Assembly (NCBI GenBank): GCA_023101725.1
Contig: JALJCO010012596.1
Location: forward strand, 1 to 64,000
Reading direction: 5' to 3'
Source: Atherinomorus stipes
Lineage: Eukaryota; Chordata; Actinopteri; Atheriniformes; Atherinidae
DNA: 64,000 nt
Notes under the pieces: generated by a model
Seen by the model: the letters and a program-made list of their open reading frames with translations, nothing else
Database searches by the model: none
What the model was told of the DNA's origin: nothing
Part shown: piece by piece, positions 10,911 to 21,780 of the stretch
Layout of the letters: each line of letters opens with the position of its first letter
Numbering within the stretch: the first letter of the stretch is position 1
Translations under genes and position numbers: made by a program

Positions 10911-12109
10911 CTAGGGCTGGGGAAAATATCGATACACTGAAATATTGTGATAGTTTCATTAAATGCTGCAATATCATATTGCTCATTTACAAATCTCGGT
11001 ATGGATCTATTTCACTAATGAAATCTCACAAGATTTTGTTGTTCTGTTACAAAATCTCGTGGGTTTTCATGAAATCTTGCAAAATTTCGCAAGAGAACGA
11101 AGAAATGTCGCATGATTTTGTCATTCTATTTCGAAATCCCTTGGGTTTTCATGAAATCTCGCAAGATTTCATCGTTCTGTTACGAGATCTCGTGGGTTTT
11201 CATGAAATCTTGCGAGATTTTGCAAGAGAACGATGAAATCTCGCGAGATTTCAGCATTCCGTTACGAAACCTCGTGGGTTTTCATGAAATCTCGCAAGAT
11301 TTTGTTGTTCTGTTACGAAATCTCATGTGTTTTCATTAAATCTTGCAAGATTTTGTTGTTCTGTCACGAAATCTCATGTGTTTTCATTAAATCTTGCAAG
11401 ATGTTGTTGTTCTGTTACGAAATCTCGTGTTTTCATTAAATCTTGCAAGATTGTGTTGTTCTGTTACGAAATCTCATGTTTTCATTAAATCTTGCAAGAT
11501 TTTGTTGCTCTGTTACGAAATCTCGTGGATTTTCATGAAATCTCACAAGATTTTGTTGTTCTGTTACGAAGCTTAATGTGTTTTCATGAAATCTTGCAAG
11601 ATTTCGTTGTTCTGTTACAAAATCTCGTGGATTTTCATGAAATCTCAAGATTTTGTTGTTTTGTTACTAAGCTTAATGTGTTTTCATGAAATCTTGCAAG
11701 ATTTCGTTGTTCTGTTACGAAATCTCGTGGATTTTCATGAAATCTCAAGATTTTGTTGTTCTGTTACTAAGCTTAATGTGTTTTCATGAAATCTTGCAAG
11801 ATTTCATTGTTCTGTTACAAAACCTTGTGGCTTTTCATGAAATCTCACAAGATTTTGTTGTTTTGTTACGAAGCTTAATGTGTTTTCATGAAATCTCGCA
11901 AGATTTCGTTGTTCTGTTACGAAATCTCGTGGATTTTCTTGAAATCTTGCAAGATTTCGCACAAGAACGATGAAATCTCATGAGATTTCATGAAAATCCA
12001 CAATATTTCGTTGGTAAAATAGATTAATATTGCGTTTTTTAATGTCAATATAAAAATCATATGAAAATATCACAACATTTCATTGTATTGATATTTTTTT
12101 CCCAGCCCC
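10911..12109. mobile_element. Expanded hAT-type miniature element (family Z copy)
   Basis: The ends are 'ctagggctggggaaaatatc' and 'ttttttcccagcccc'. The flanks are 8-bp duplications aatattga (10903-10910) and aatatcga (12110-12117). It was inserted near the end of another ATCGG-group element whose terminus 'catccctag' follows at about 12118-12126. Between 11015 and 11990 the element is expanded by tandem copies of a roughly 50-100 bp unit: 'gaaatctcgtgggttttcat', 'gaaatctcgcaagattttg', 'ttgttctgttac'. An unexpanded relative at 58563-58829 is only 267 bp. Many short frames here are repeat by-products. Confidence 0.85.
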
Positions 12110-12144
12110 AATATCGACCATCCCTAGTTTCTGTTTCTACTCAC

Positions 12145-12303
12145 CACAGAGTCGTCCTTGCGCTGCGAGTAGCCGAGGAGCTGTGAGTCCGGCAGGGAGT
12201 CGAAGGGAGACGAGGTGCCATCATCATCCTCCACGCTGTCCAGCATCTCGGTCAGGGCCGACAGCAGAGTCTCACTTTCCTCCTCATCCTCACCAAGTTC
12301 ACT
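12145..12303 (-). CDS. pprc1: pprc1 exon 3: N-terminal activation domain
   Basis: The 159-nt, phase-0 exon has acceptor gtttcag|AGT (12304) and donor TCTGTG|gtgagt (12144). It encodes 'SELGEDEEESETLLSALTEM' followed by LDSVEDDDG and 'SPFDSLPDSQLL'. The ETLLxALTEMLDS...PFDxLPDSxLL pattern is diagnostic for the PGC-1 family N-terminus. From memory, human PPRC1 has 'SLLTALTEILDN...SPFDSIPDSELL' here. The acidic, leucine-patterned segment is the transcription-activation region. Confidence 0.93.
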
Positions 12304-12379
12304 CTGAAACAAGCAGAACTCAAGTTTAGCAGCTTTCACATGAAACCGTGTCAGAAATGTCATCTGCTTCTACTCTGAC

Positions 12380-12478
12380 CTTCGCTGCAACGGTGGAGTC
12401 CTCAAAAATGGCCAAGATGGAGCGATCCACGCAGGACTGCGTGTCCACATCTTCCTCTCCACTCCTGCTGAGGACCAC
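12380..12478 (-). CDS. pprc1: pprc1 exon 2: N-terminal segment
   Basis: This 99-nt exon is bounded by ctgcag|GTG (AG at 12480-12479) and AAG|gtcaga (12379). It keeps phase 0 with exons 1 and 3 and is separated from exon 3 by a 76-bp intron. It encodes a 33-residue piece containing 'DTQSCVDRSILAIFEDST', similar to the 'Tx.SYMDxSLISLIEDF' region of PPRC1. Splice signals, phase and homology agree. Confidence 0.88.
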
Positions 12479-12720
12479 CTGCAGACAGACGCATCAGCAT
12501 CACCTACATTTCCCTGCACCCTGACCCGACCTCCTCCACCCCCGGCTGCGACCAGACGCCGACTCACACAATGAGCTGGAGTCAACTTTTCAGCATAAAC
12601 AGGAAGAGCCGCCTGTTCGGAGGAAGGCTAAAGCCAGGAACAGAACAAGACGATGGAAAGCAGAGCTGAGGCTCACGTCCTGCTCCGTCCAAAAGGGAAA
12701 AAGACGTTTTAAATTTCCAG
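12479..12720. other. pprc1 intron 1, repeat-free stretch
   Basis: Intronic sequence directly 5' of exon 2 on the minus strand. No further exon or repeat is recognised. Confidence 0.4.
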
Positions 12721-13295
12721 TAGGGCTGCTCGATTATGGAAAAAAATCACCAACATTATTTTGATCAATATTAAAATCACTATTACTCAAATGATTATGA
12801 TTTTTTTAGTTACTTGATGCATTTGTTTAGCATTAATTCATTAATAACTTATGGTTTGTAATGTTCTATTTATTTCTGGTATTGTTTTGAGTTACTGAAA
12901 TAAAGTTTATCAATCAAAAAAAAAAAAGTTCAAACTGAAAATAAATGTAGACTATAAATACGCACCAATATAGCTGTTTTGCAATGTGTAAAATATTAAA
13001 TGAATAAAATAAATATACTTTGAACATTAAATAAAAGCAAAAAACTTTGAAAAACACACGTACCCCCCCCCAAAAAAAGCATCCAGCTGTTCTGCAGTTT
13101 TTCTATAAATATTCTTATTAATACATTAAAAAAAATCCCAAAAATAAACGTTTGAATTCCTGAAGTCCAGATATCAATGCAAACTGTACAATCATGCGAT
13201 TTTATTTTAAGGAACAAAACATATCGGTATTAATAATAAAGTACTATAACTGCTGGTATCGTCAGGGAAAATTCTGGTATCACCCACCCTGAACA
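12721..13295. mobile_element. hAT-type miniature element 'TAGGGCTGCTCGATTATGG'
   Basis: It starts 'tagggctgctcgattatgg' and is very AT-rich. Its right part ('ctgctggtatcgtcaggg', 'gatttt...aaggaacaaaa') matches a second copy at 51060-51235 ('ctactggtatagtattgac', 'aagggacaaaa'). No coding sequence is present. It lies in pprc1 intron 1. Confidence 0.65.
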
Positions 13296-13999
13296 TAAAC
13301 ATTATTAATGTCAGAAACTTCCTCAACCTTCTCTGCAGGTATTCCAGCTTGTTGATGCTGATTGTCCTTCATCCCTCAGTTAAACTGGACTGAAGTGGTT
13401 ATATCCTGGATTTGATTCAGCTGGATTATAACTGGACTAACATTTTTATTAAACATTAAAGTGTCTATTAAAACAGCCTGTATCACATCTGCACATCATC
13501 TCTGATACTTGATATCAATGATGAAACTAATATAATCATGGGACAAATGTTCATTTTGTTGCCTGCGTGGATTTGGGCGTCAAATACTCGACACAGTTAA
13601 ATTAGAGGAAATCCTGAAGCCATGTCGGACAGAGGGGGGGGGGGTGCAGTCCTGGTCTGAAAACCTCCAGATAAGGAGACAAACCGGCACCATGGACCAC
13701 TTACATGCGAATATACACGTTAAAGTACTAAAAACGGAGGTTATATTCGCAAGAATGAGCACGTATGTGTTTAAATTAGCTTGTCATGTAACTGTGACAT
13801 CAGCTTACTGACCAGCTCAGCCGTCTCCCTGGTCACTAGTAGTTCTAGTACTAGTAGTACTACCACTCGGTCTAAGCCACGTGTCGCTGTGCGCGCATGT
13901 GGCCTCGCGGGCTGGCGAAACACGCCCTTCCACGACAGAGAAAAACGCTCCAATGTGCTTCATTTCATGTCAAATCTTCCAAAGTAACGGAGCCGCTAC
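13296..13999. other. pprc1 intron 1, no gene seen
   Basis: Mostly unique AT-rich sequence between exon 1 and the miniature element. It includes a short inverted pair 'gcgaatata'/'tatattcgc' at about 13707-13753. No exon is supported. Confidence 0.4.
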
Positions 14000-14077
14000 C
14001 TTGTTGGGGATGTTGCGGACCGGAGAGTCGCTGTTGCCGGCATTTAAACCGTCTTTCCGCCTCCACCGCGCCGCCAT
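14000..14077 (-). CDS. pprc1: pprc1 exon 1 (start codon)
   Basis: The ATG at 14077-14075 lies in 'gcaagATGGCGGCGCGG'. The frame runs 26 codons (MAARWRRKDGLNAGNSDS then PVRNIPNK) to AACAAG|gtagcg, phase 0, matching exon 2. The 'MAAR..RRDG' opening agrees with mammalian PPRC1. The start codon sits inside an AAGATGGCGGC string, the consensus YY1 site typical of housekeeping promoters, so transcription probably begins close by. Upstream in-frame starts are not apparent. Confidence 0.88.
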
Positions 14078-14215
14078 CTTGCTCCCCCACATGGTCCACT
14101 GGCAGGCCGGATGGAGCACGTGCTCACCGCCTGGAAGATGACGCAGGACGCAGGCCCGAGATCAGATTGAAACCTCCGGTTTGACTGCACACAGCGCAAT
14201 GGCGGGAAAAAAATC
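14078..14215 (-). promoter_or_regulatory. Putative pprc1 promoter / 5'UTR
   Basis: This short CpG-bearing region is immediately 5' of the pprc1 ATG. It contains a 12-bp palindrome around an E-box (gagCACGTGctc, 14114-14125), a CRE/AP-1-like TGACGCA (14139-14145) and 'gcgcaatggcggg' at 14194-14206. There is no TATA box. It is abruptly followed by AT-rich repeats beyond 14230. Promoter status is inferred from position and composition. Confidence 0.55.
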
Positions 14216-14373
14216 TGACCACAGGTCAGTTATGAGCATCTGGCATTTCCGCATTTAATTTTTTTTTTTAAATTTTTATACGGTTTTATCCTTAAAAAAA
14301 TAATTTCGTCGCCAAGATACGATAATCTAGAGGATAAGGGCCACTGAAGAAAAATTAAAATAAAATTCCAGAA

Positions 14374-14489
<116 letters not shown>

Positions 14490-14867
14490 GAATGTTCTTT
14501 TTCAATTTCTGAAAAAAGTCAGAATTCTGACTTTGTTTTTAAAGAATTGTTTTTTCTTACGGAAGAGGCCCTAATCCTCCGTAATAATCAACAGATTAAA
14601 AAACGTTTATTATTATTATTATTATTGTTATTATTATTATTATTATTACAGTGCATGTGTAATTAGAGAAAAAAAAACGTCATGCCAATTAAAAGCAAGG
14701 AAAACATACAGGTGATATTTCACAGCCCATTACCATCATCAACTGATTGATTTAAAATCTGAAATTTTACATATTTACTGCAGGTTTGAACTTTTCTTAG
14801 GTAAAGCGACACCTAGTGGCCTATATACGCAATAATTACTGACCTTGTGTGACATGCATTTAATATG

Positions 14868-15333
14868 CAGTCGTGCTCAAGATTATTGACACCTTCCAGT
14901 TAAAGAAAATGCTAAATTCACATTATAGTTGAAATAACAAGAAACTATGCAAACTAATAATGAATGAAAATTTACAAAATTATAATTTAGAGAAATAAAA
15001 TATTGCTTTTGAATTGTGGCTGGAAATAATAATTAAATCAAACATACAAACAAAACAATAGGTGCAAAATTATTTTGAGTTTGACAGAAAACACCTGATT
15101 GCAGTGATTGCCTAAGAATGTTGCTCAAGAAAATTTTAGCTTCACAGCCCCATCGTGCTTGTTTACTTGTTTTATTTTATGTGTTCGTTTTTAATGTTTC
15201 TGTTGAACCACAATTCAAAATCAATGTCATGATTTTCATAGAATTTTTATTATTATTACTTTTGTCAATTTCATCTTATTTCCCTGACAGATGATTTTTA
15301 ATCTGGAGGGTATGAATAATTTTGAGGATGACA
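14868..15333. mobile_element. Tc1/mariner-type miniature element (unnested reference copy)
   Basis: The left end 'cagtcgtgctcaagattatt' pairs in inverted form with the right end 'gaataattttgaggatgac'. The interior shares 'ttacaaaattataatttag', 'tattgcttttgaattgtgg' and 'aaaacacctgattgcagtga' with the copy at 43763-45181. Here it is about 466 bp and uninterrupted. No transposase remains. Confidence 0.8.
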
Positions 15334-15366
<33 letters not shown>

Positions 15367-17760
15367 TATATACACACATAATATAGTATATGCAGTATTG
15401 TATAATATTGTCGTTTACGAGCACTCTGTGAGTTTTATCTGCTTTAGAAATAAACTTTACTAACTTGATAAACCTGCAGTTGCTGCTTTTGTCCACTAGG
15501 TGGTGGTGTTTCTCAGCGCTTACTGGGCTTCATGCTGGGAGCTCTATGAAGTTGTGAATGAGTTAACATGGTGTGATCTGGTTGCTCCTCGCTGCTTCCA
15601 CACATCCACAGCTGAAATTAATCACATATTCCTGCAGTGATGTGTGCAGACTGAAACCTTTCTGTTATCTTTTTGTGCTCCGGATGTGTGTGGCCTGTTA
15701 TCTTGTGCACACCGCCGCGGAGCTGACCTTTTTGCTGAATGTCACCGTGGAGTCAGTGTATGAGTACGGGAGGAAGACGAACTCCTTCAGCGGTACCACA
15801 CATCCGCTGTTCTTCCTCCCCGTGATAAACGACCATCTCTCCCTCTTTTCCACCTCTTCTTCCATGTAGCTGCTGCATCTGCTCATCACAAACCTCTCGC
15901 CTCCTCTTCCTGCACTCCAGAAACACATTACCTCCTGAAACGGGGCCAAAGCCTCCTCCGGTCTCCAGCGGGTGAGGCGCTGTGTGTTCAGGAGTGTGTG
16001 TATGAGTGTGTCTATGCGCTGGGGTGGGTAGGTGGGGGGCTTGTGTAAGTGGGTCACCTTCCTGCAGCATCCAGCGTGCAACCACCATGTCGGTAAATGG
16101 CCCCACACACACAAACATTTAACCTACTCTGCATCCACTGGCCTATTTTCCACAGCAGATGTGAAACTCACCCACACACACTTTCCTCTGCGTCTTGTGG
16201 GGGGAGGAGGGCGCGCACACGCCTCCTCTCCTGACCTGTGTGAGGACTCCCACGGTGCTCTTCTGGCACGTTTGCATCTCTAAAGAAGCCTCCAGGTGTA
16301 AGGAGCCAGGTAAACGCTCACACTCGGCTGCTTCCCAGAGTCTTCCTCCGCCTGCTCTCCGGCATCTTGGCTGCTTAGTCATGCAGAGTTTCGTGTGTGC
16401 ACTTCCATGACCTTTCAACATTGTGTAACTCTGCAAGCAGAGAGTTATAAAAAGGCAAAAGCACTCTGATCTTTAACTTGACACCAGGGGAAAGGAGGGA
16501 TTCACGGGCCTCCTCTGAGACGGCTCCGCCGGGGAGTCGAGCAGCCTTCGTCCTTTCATAGAGGGGAGGAATGCCCTCCCACAAGGCTCAGAGAACATCT
16601 GCTTGGAAGAAATGAAGGCCTTAGAGAGATGGGAGGGAGGAAAGGAAGGAGGCTTGTATGGAAATGGTGAGGAAAGAACAAGAGAGCATGGAGGAGGAAA
16701 GGGAGAAGAGAAATAATGACGAGACATCCGTCTGATCAGACCAAAGCCAGAGGTGCCTGCAGGGATTTTTTTTAGGGGTGGGCAACAGTTATTAAAAGAT
16801 AACTTTTGTTTCTTTTAACCTGGACCGTATTTCTAGGAATTTATACGTGCATTTACTCATCAGTAATAAGTCTGCATCATTTTGACTCCTTTGGATGCTA
16901 CTGTATTAAGATTAGTCGTAGATTATTCTTTTTTGCTTGTAATAAGCAGTTCAGTGTTTGTTGCAAACAAATGACTTCACAAAACTTCAGTATGACCTCA
17001 CTCACACTGAAACCAGAGCTGAAGACGCCTCAGTTGCAATGTGAACAAGCTAAACGGGGGTAGTGTGGTGTCGGTCCAATGAGGGCCGGGCTACGTAGGT
17101 GCTGATGTGAAAGGGGCATTAGAAACTGGTTGCGGCAGTTCTGGGGGGCACCTTCCTGGATGAATTTGCGGAAGAAAGGGTTAGTTAGAAGTGATAGACC
17201 TGCGGGGGACTACTGCAAAGGATCAATGGCAGAAAATGGAAGGTTTAGTGTAGTATTTTTATTTATTTCATTTTTAGGAGCTCATAAAGATTTTGACTTC
17301 AAATATAAGCAAAGCTGCACCGTGTTAATAGAACAGAAAAGTGGATATAAATGGAAAATAAATCACTTTTGCAGGGGTGGCCAGCATTTTGTTAAGGGCC
17401 ACCCCCTGGGGGCGCCACTACAGAGGTGAGAGAGCAACCAGCACGAGGTTACAGGTGTAGACGTCCCTGCGCACGAATGTAGACAAACACACTCCGCGTG
17501 GCAACAGAAGCCTCCATCAATAATGTAGCCCTGAGAAACAGGATGCATATTCTTCCTTACGTAAGACTTCACAGAAAGCCCAGAAGAGCTCTGTCAGTCT
17601 GCGCTTCGCCCTCAGGCTGGATGCACACCACGTTTCTCAGGCTAATTAACCACCACAACAACTTCTCCTGATAACTGCAGCAACACAGGCATGAAAGTGG
17701 CATTTTTTAGCTCCACTGCACGAGCTTCAGCTGTTTCACTCTGAGGACCAGCACTGTTCA
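15334..17760. other. Intergenic, largely non-repetitive; no gene supported
   Basis: It starts with a short TA/CA run (15335-15385). The rest is mostly unique sequence between the two divergent genes. Open frames up to 138 codons occur on both strands but lack recognisable domains, splice context or codon pattern. A small 'gtggccagcattttgttaag' fragment at 17378 may be repeat-derived. Conserved non-coding elements could lie here but cannot be judged without alignment. Confidence 0.4.
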
Positions 17761-17769
17761 GACCTGCTT

Positions 17770-17860
17770 CAGGTCACAGGGTTACAGATAGGAATCGGCA
17801 TTCTGATACCCTGAAGTCAATACTTCCATACCAGCCGGACAAAATATGCAGTTGGATGAT
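17770..17860. mobile_element. Left end of family Y miniature element
   Basis: 'ctgataccctgaagtcaata', 'cttccatacc' and 'ggacaaaatatgcag' match the arm next to the array at 49797-49860 and the inverted arm at about 58020-58094 ('gatgggcatattcatacc' read on the minus strand). This is the host element of the 40-bp array. Confidence 0.65.
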
Positions 17861-19940
17861 GATGGTGGTAGCCTATCAGATTCTAGCTTCTGTATCACAT
17901 GATGGTGGTAGCCTATCAGATTCTAGCTTCTGTATCACATGATGGTGGTAGCCTATCAGATTCTAGCTTCTGTATGACATGATGGTGGTAGCCTATCAGA
18001 TTCTAGCTTCTGTATCACATGATGGTGGTAGCCTATCAGATTCTAGCTTCTGTATCACATGATGGTGGTAGCCTATCAGATTCTAGCTTCTGTGTCACAT
18101 GATGGTGGTAGCCTATCAGATTCTAGCTTCTGTATCACATGATGGTGGTAGCCTATCAGATTCTAGCTTCTATATCACATGATGGTGGTAGCCTATCAGA
18201 TTCTAGCTTCTGTGTCACATGATGGTGGTAGCCTATCAGATTCTAGCTTCTGTATCACATGATGGTGGTAGCCTATCAGGTTCTAGCTTCTGTGTCACAT
18301 GATGGTGGTAGCCTATCAGATTCTAGCTTCTGTATCACATGATGGTGGTAGCCTATCAGGTTCTAGCTTCTGTGTCACATGATGGTGGTAGCCTATCAGA
18401 TTCTAGTTTCTGTATCACGTGATGGTGGTAGCCTATCAGATTCTAGCTTCTGTATCACATGATGGTGGTAGCCTATCAGATTCTAGCTTCTGTATCACAT
18501 GATGGTGGTAGCCTATCAGATTCTAGCTTCTGTGTCACATGATGGTGGTAGCCTATCAGATTCTAGCTTCTTTATCACACGATGGTGGTAGCCTATCAGA
18601 TTCTAGTTTCTGTGTCACATGATGGTGGTAGCCTATCAGATTCTAGTTTCTGTATCACATGATGGTGGTAGCCTATCAGATTCTAGTTTCTGTATGACAT
18701 GATGGTGGTAGCCTATCAGATTCTAGTTTCTGTATGACATGATGGTGGTAGCCTATCAGATTCTACTTTCTGTATGACATGATGGTGGTAGCCTATCAGA
18801 TTCTACTTTCTGTATGACATAATGGTGGTAGCCTATCAGATTCTAGCTTCTGTATCACATGATGGTGGTAGCCTATCAGATTCTAGTTTCTGTATGACAT
18901 GATGGTGGTAGCCTATCAGATTCTACTTTCTGTATGACATGATGGTGGTAGCCTATCAGATTCTACTTTCTGTATGACATAATGGTGGTAGCCTATCAGA
19001 TTCTAGCTTCTGTATCACATGATGGTGGTAGCCTATCAGGTTCTAGCTTCTGTGTCACATGATGGCGGTAGCCTATCAGATTCTAGCTTCTGTATCACAT
19101 GATGGTGGTAGCCTATCAGATTCTAGCTTCTGTATCACATGATGGTGGTAGCCTATCAGATTCTAGCTTCTGTATCACATGATGGTGGTAGCCTATCAGA
19201 TTCTAGCTTCTGTATCACATGATGGTGGTAGCCTATCAGATTCTAGCTTCTGTATCATGTAATGGTGGTAGGCTATCAGATTCTAGCTTCTGTATCACAT
19301 GATGGTGGTAGCCTATTACATTCTAGCTTCTGTATCACATGATGGTGGTAGCCTATCACATTCTAGCTTCTGTATCACATGATGGTGGTAGCCTATCACA
19401 TTCTAGCTTCTGTATCACGTGATGGTGGTAGCCTATCAGATTCTAGCTTCTGTATCACATGATGGTGGTAGCCTATCAAATTCTAGCTTCTGTATCACAT
19501 GATGGTGGTAGCCTATCAGATTCTAGTTTCTGTATCACATGATGGTGGTAGCCTATTACATTCTAGCTTCTGTATCACATGATGGTGGTAGCCTATCACA
19601 TTCTAGCTTCTGTATCACATGATGGTGGTAGCCTATCAGATTCTAGTTTCTGTATCACATGATGGTGGTAGCCTATTACATTCTAGCTTCTGTATCACAT
19701 GATGGTGGTAGCCTATCAGATTCTAGCTTCTGTATCACATGATGGTGGTAGCCTATCAGATTCTAGCTTCTGTATCACATGATGGTGGTAGCCTATTACA
19801 TTCTAGCTTCTGTATCACATGATGGTGGTAGCCTATCAGATTCTAGCTTCTGTATCACATGATGGTGGTAGCCTATCAGATTCTAGCTTCTGTATCACAT
19901 GATGGTGGTAGCCTATCACATTCTAGCTTCTGTATCACAT
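17861..19940. repeat. 40-bp minisatellite, exactly 52 units
   Basis: The unit 'gatggtggtagcctatcaga' + 'ttctagcttctgtatcacat' repeats 52 times with no net length change across 2080 bp. Variation is by substitution only: C/T at 'tagYttc', 'tgtRtcacat', 'tatgacat', 'ctattaca'. Variant units recur in blocks, which suggests segmental duplication within the array. Confidence 0.98.
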
Positions 19941-20245
19941 GAGCTGCTGATATCGGCTGATACCATCAGTAGACTGATAATTTTGCACATCTCTTTAATT
20001 TTGCAGGGATGTCTCCATAAAGCATCGTTTTGAATTTCCACCATGAATCTGAAGTCAGACTGAGGTCCAGACGTCTGCATGATACTGAGAGAATATTTTT
20101 GGGATAATAATGGATCAAAGAGTAAAAAGTTCTCAAACTGTTCTCCGGGAAGACAAATCAACGTCATGGAACGAAACATTATCAGTCAATATCGGAAATT
20201 AAGAGCTGGACAATATCGGTATATCGGATATGGATAAAATTTTCT
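19941..20245. mobile_element. Right part of ATCGG-group host element
   Basis: 'gctgatatcggctgatacc', 'gtcaatatcggaaattaag' and 'acaatatcggtatatcgg' are the same terminal motifs seen at 42160-42210 and 42590-43290. The remainder of the flank is unique. Confidence 0.55.
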
Positions 20246-21005
20246 TTATTTTCCTTTCTAAAACCTTTTCCTTTAATCTGACTAGCTGCTGACCATCCAT
20301 GTGTGTACTATAAATGATATTTGTACACATTTATCTGACTGGATGAAGTACTTTCTGTGTACCTGTTACAGTGAGCAACGTGTTTGTGAAGCACAAGTTT
20401 CATTTACAAAACGAGCGTGCACGTTCAGGCTCATCATGCCTCTGCTATCCTTTTTCTGCCACATCGCCATGGCGACAGTGCCCTCCCGGGGTAATGGGGG
20501 ACGAGTGCGCCAGAGCTATTTATTCTCCCTCTCTCCTTCCATCCATCGCCCTCTCTTTCCTCCGTTTCCCTCCATCTCTCTCGCTCACTCCATCTCTGCC
20601 CTCTCGCTGTCTCTCCTCTCGTATCGCCCTCCTTCCTCTGCTCTTTCTTCCCCTCTCTGATTGGCTGAACTCCCTCCTCCTCAAAATGAGATAGTGGCTA
20701 ATGAGACAGAGGGTGAGGAAGACGGGGAGGGGGACGAGGAGCAAGTGTCTTAAAAAAAGGGGGAAGGAGTGATTTGTGGGGGAGGCGATCTAAGCAGCCT
20801 TGTCTTCCTCTTTTCATGTAAAAAGAAAGTGTGATGTCATTTTCAGGGAAGCTGTGCAGACGTGTTATTTCTGTGTTCATGTGTGAAGCGTGACGTCTGC
20901 TGGTGGGAAGAAGTTCCAGTCATGACTTTTGTAAACGTGCTGAATCCCTGAAGCAGTTTGCGCATGTTTCTCTCAGAGTGGTAGTTTCCCAACTTTTGTT
21001 TCTAC
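20246..21005. other. Intergenic unique stretch, no gene supported
   Basis: It includes a pyrimidine-rich zone (20520-20660) and the nearby 'attggctgaactccctcc'. Frames of 60-119 codons are low-complexity Ser/Leu/Pro and not convincing. Confidence 0.4.
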
Positions 21006-21285
21006 TACAGATGACCGATATTATTGTGATATCTCGTTCTGTTACAAAATCAAAAGATCTTGTTGCTCCAACTTACTATTATTCTTTTTTTAAATATGGC
21101 ATGGGTATCAACAAGAGATGTCTGATATCATTGGCCTACCAATATTATCGGCCGATATCAGCATGTAATATTTGATTTGTGATATCGGTAAATGTTATCA
21201 TTTTTTCGTACCAATATTTTTACTAATGACATCTGGTGAGATCTTGTTCCATCAGTGTTGGTCCAGCATGTCTAAAAGTCCCCGT
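21006..21285. mobile_element. Family X element fragment
   Basis: 'attatcggccgatatcagc', 'gatcttgttccatcagtgtt' and 'ggtccagcatgtctaaaagt' match 3914-4130 and 41510-41640. The match stops at about 21285, where LINE-like coding sequence begins. Confidence 0.65.
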
Positions 21286-21770
21286 TATCCCTGCTATTAA
21301 ATGATCTCGGTCACGTGTCAGATGCTAATATGCATTTTTATGCCGATGACACAATTATTTCTTGTTCTGGATAATCGCTGGCTGAAGCGGTTGAGTCTTT
21401 GCAGAAAGCTTTTGATGTAGTTCAACACACGCTTCTGCAGCTTAAACTGCTCCTCAATGCTGAAAAGACGAAACTGATGTTGTTTTCAAACTCTTAGAAG
21501 GTTTCTCAAGCTCCACCTACTGTGTTCACTCTAAGGAAATGTCATAGAATTGGTTCACTTTTACAAATACCTCAGTATCTGGTTTGATGATTCTCTCACT
21601 TTCAAGCCTCATATTGATAATCTTGTGAAGAAACTGAAACTGCAATTGTCCTTTTTCTTTCGAAATAAATTTTGTTTATCTTTTGAGGCACAGAAGCAGC
21701 TTCTCACCGCAACATTTTTGTCTTAGATTATGGCGACTTGGTGTATATGAATGCTTCAGCTCAATGTCTC
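21286..21770 (+). pseudogene. L1-like LINE reverse-transcriptase fragment
   Basis: Reading from about 21295, the frame gives 'LNDLGHVSDANMHFYADDTI', containing the catalytic Y-A-D-D box of non-LTR reverse transcriptases. It continues 'ESLQKAFDVVQHTLLQLKLL' and 'LNAEKTKLMLFSNS'. These are thumb-proximal motifs of fish L1-like ORF2. Stop codons follow CSG and FSNS, and frameshifts lie beyond, so it is dead. No endonuclease or 3' end is attached. It joins a family X fragment on the left and a 21-bp array on the right. Confidence 0.75.
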
Positions 21771-21780
21771 CATAAGATTG

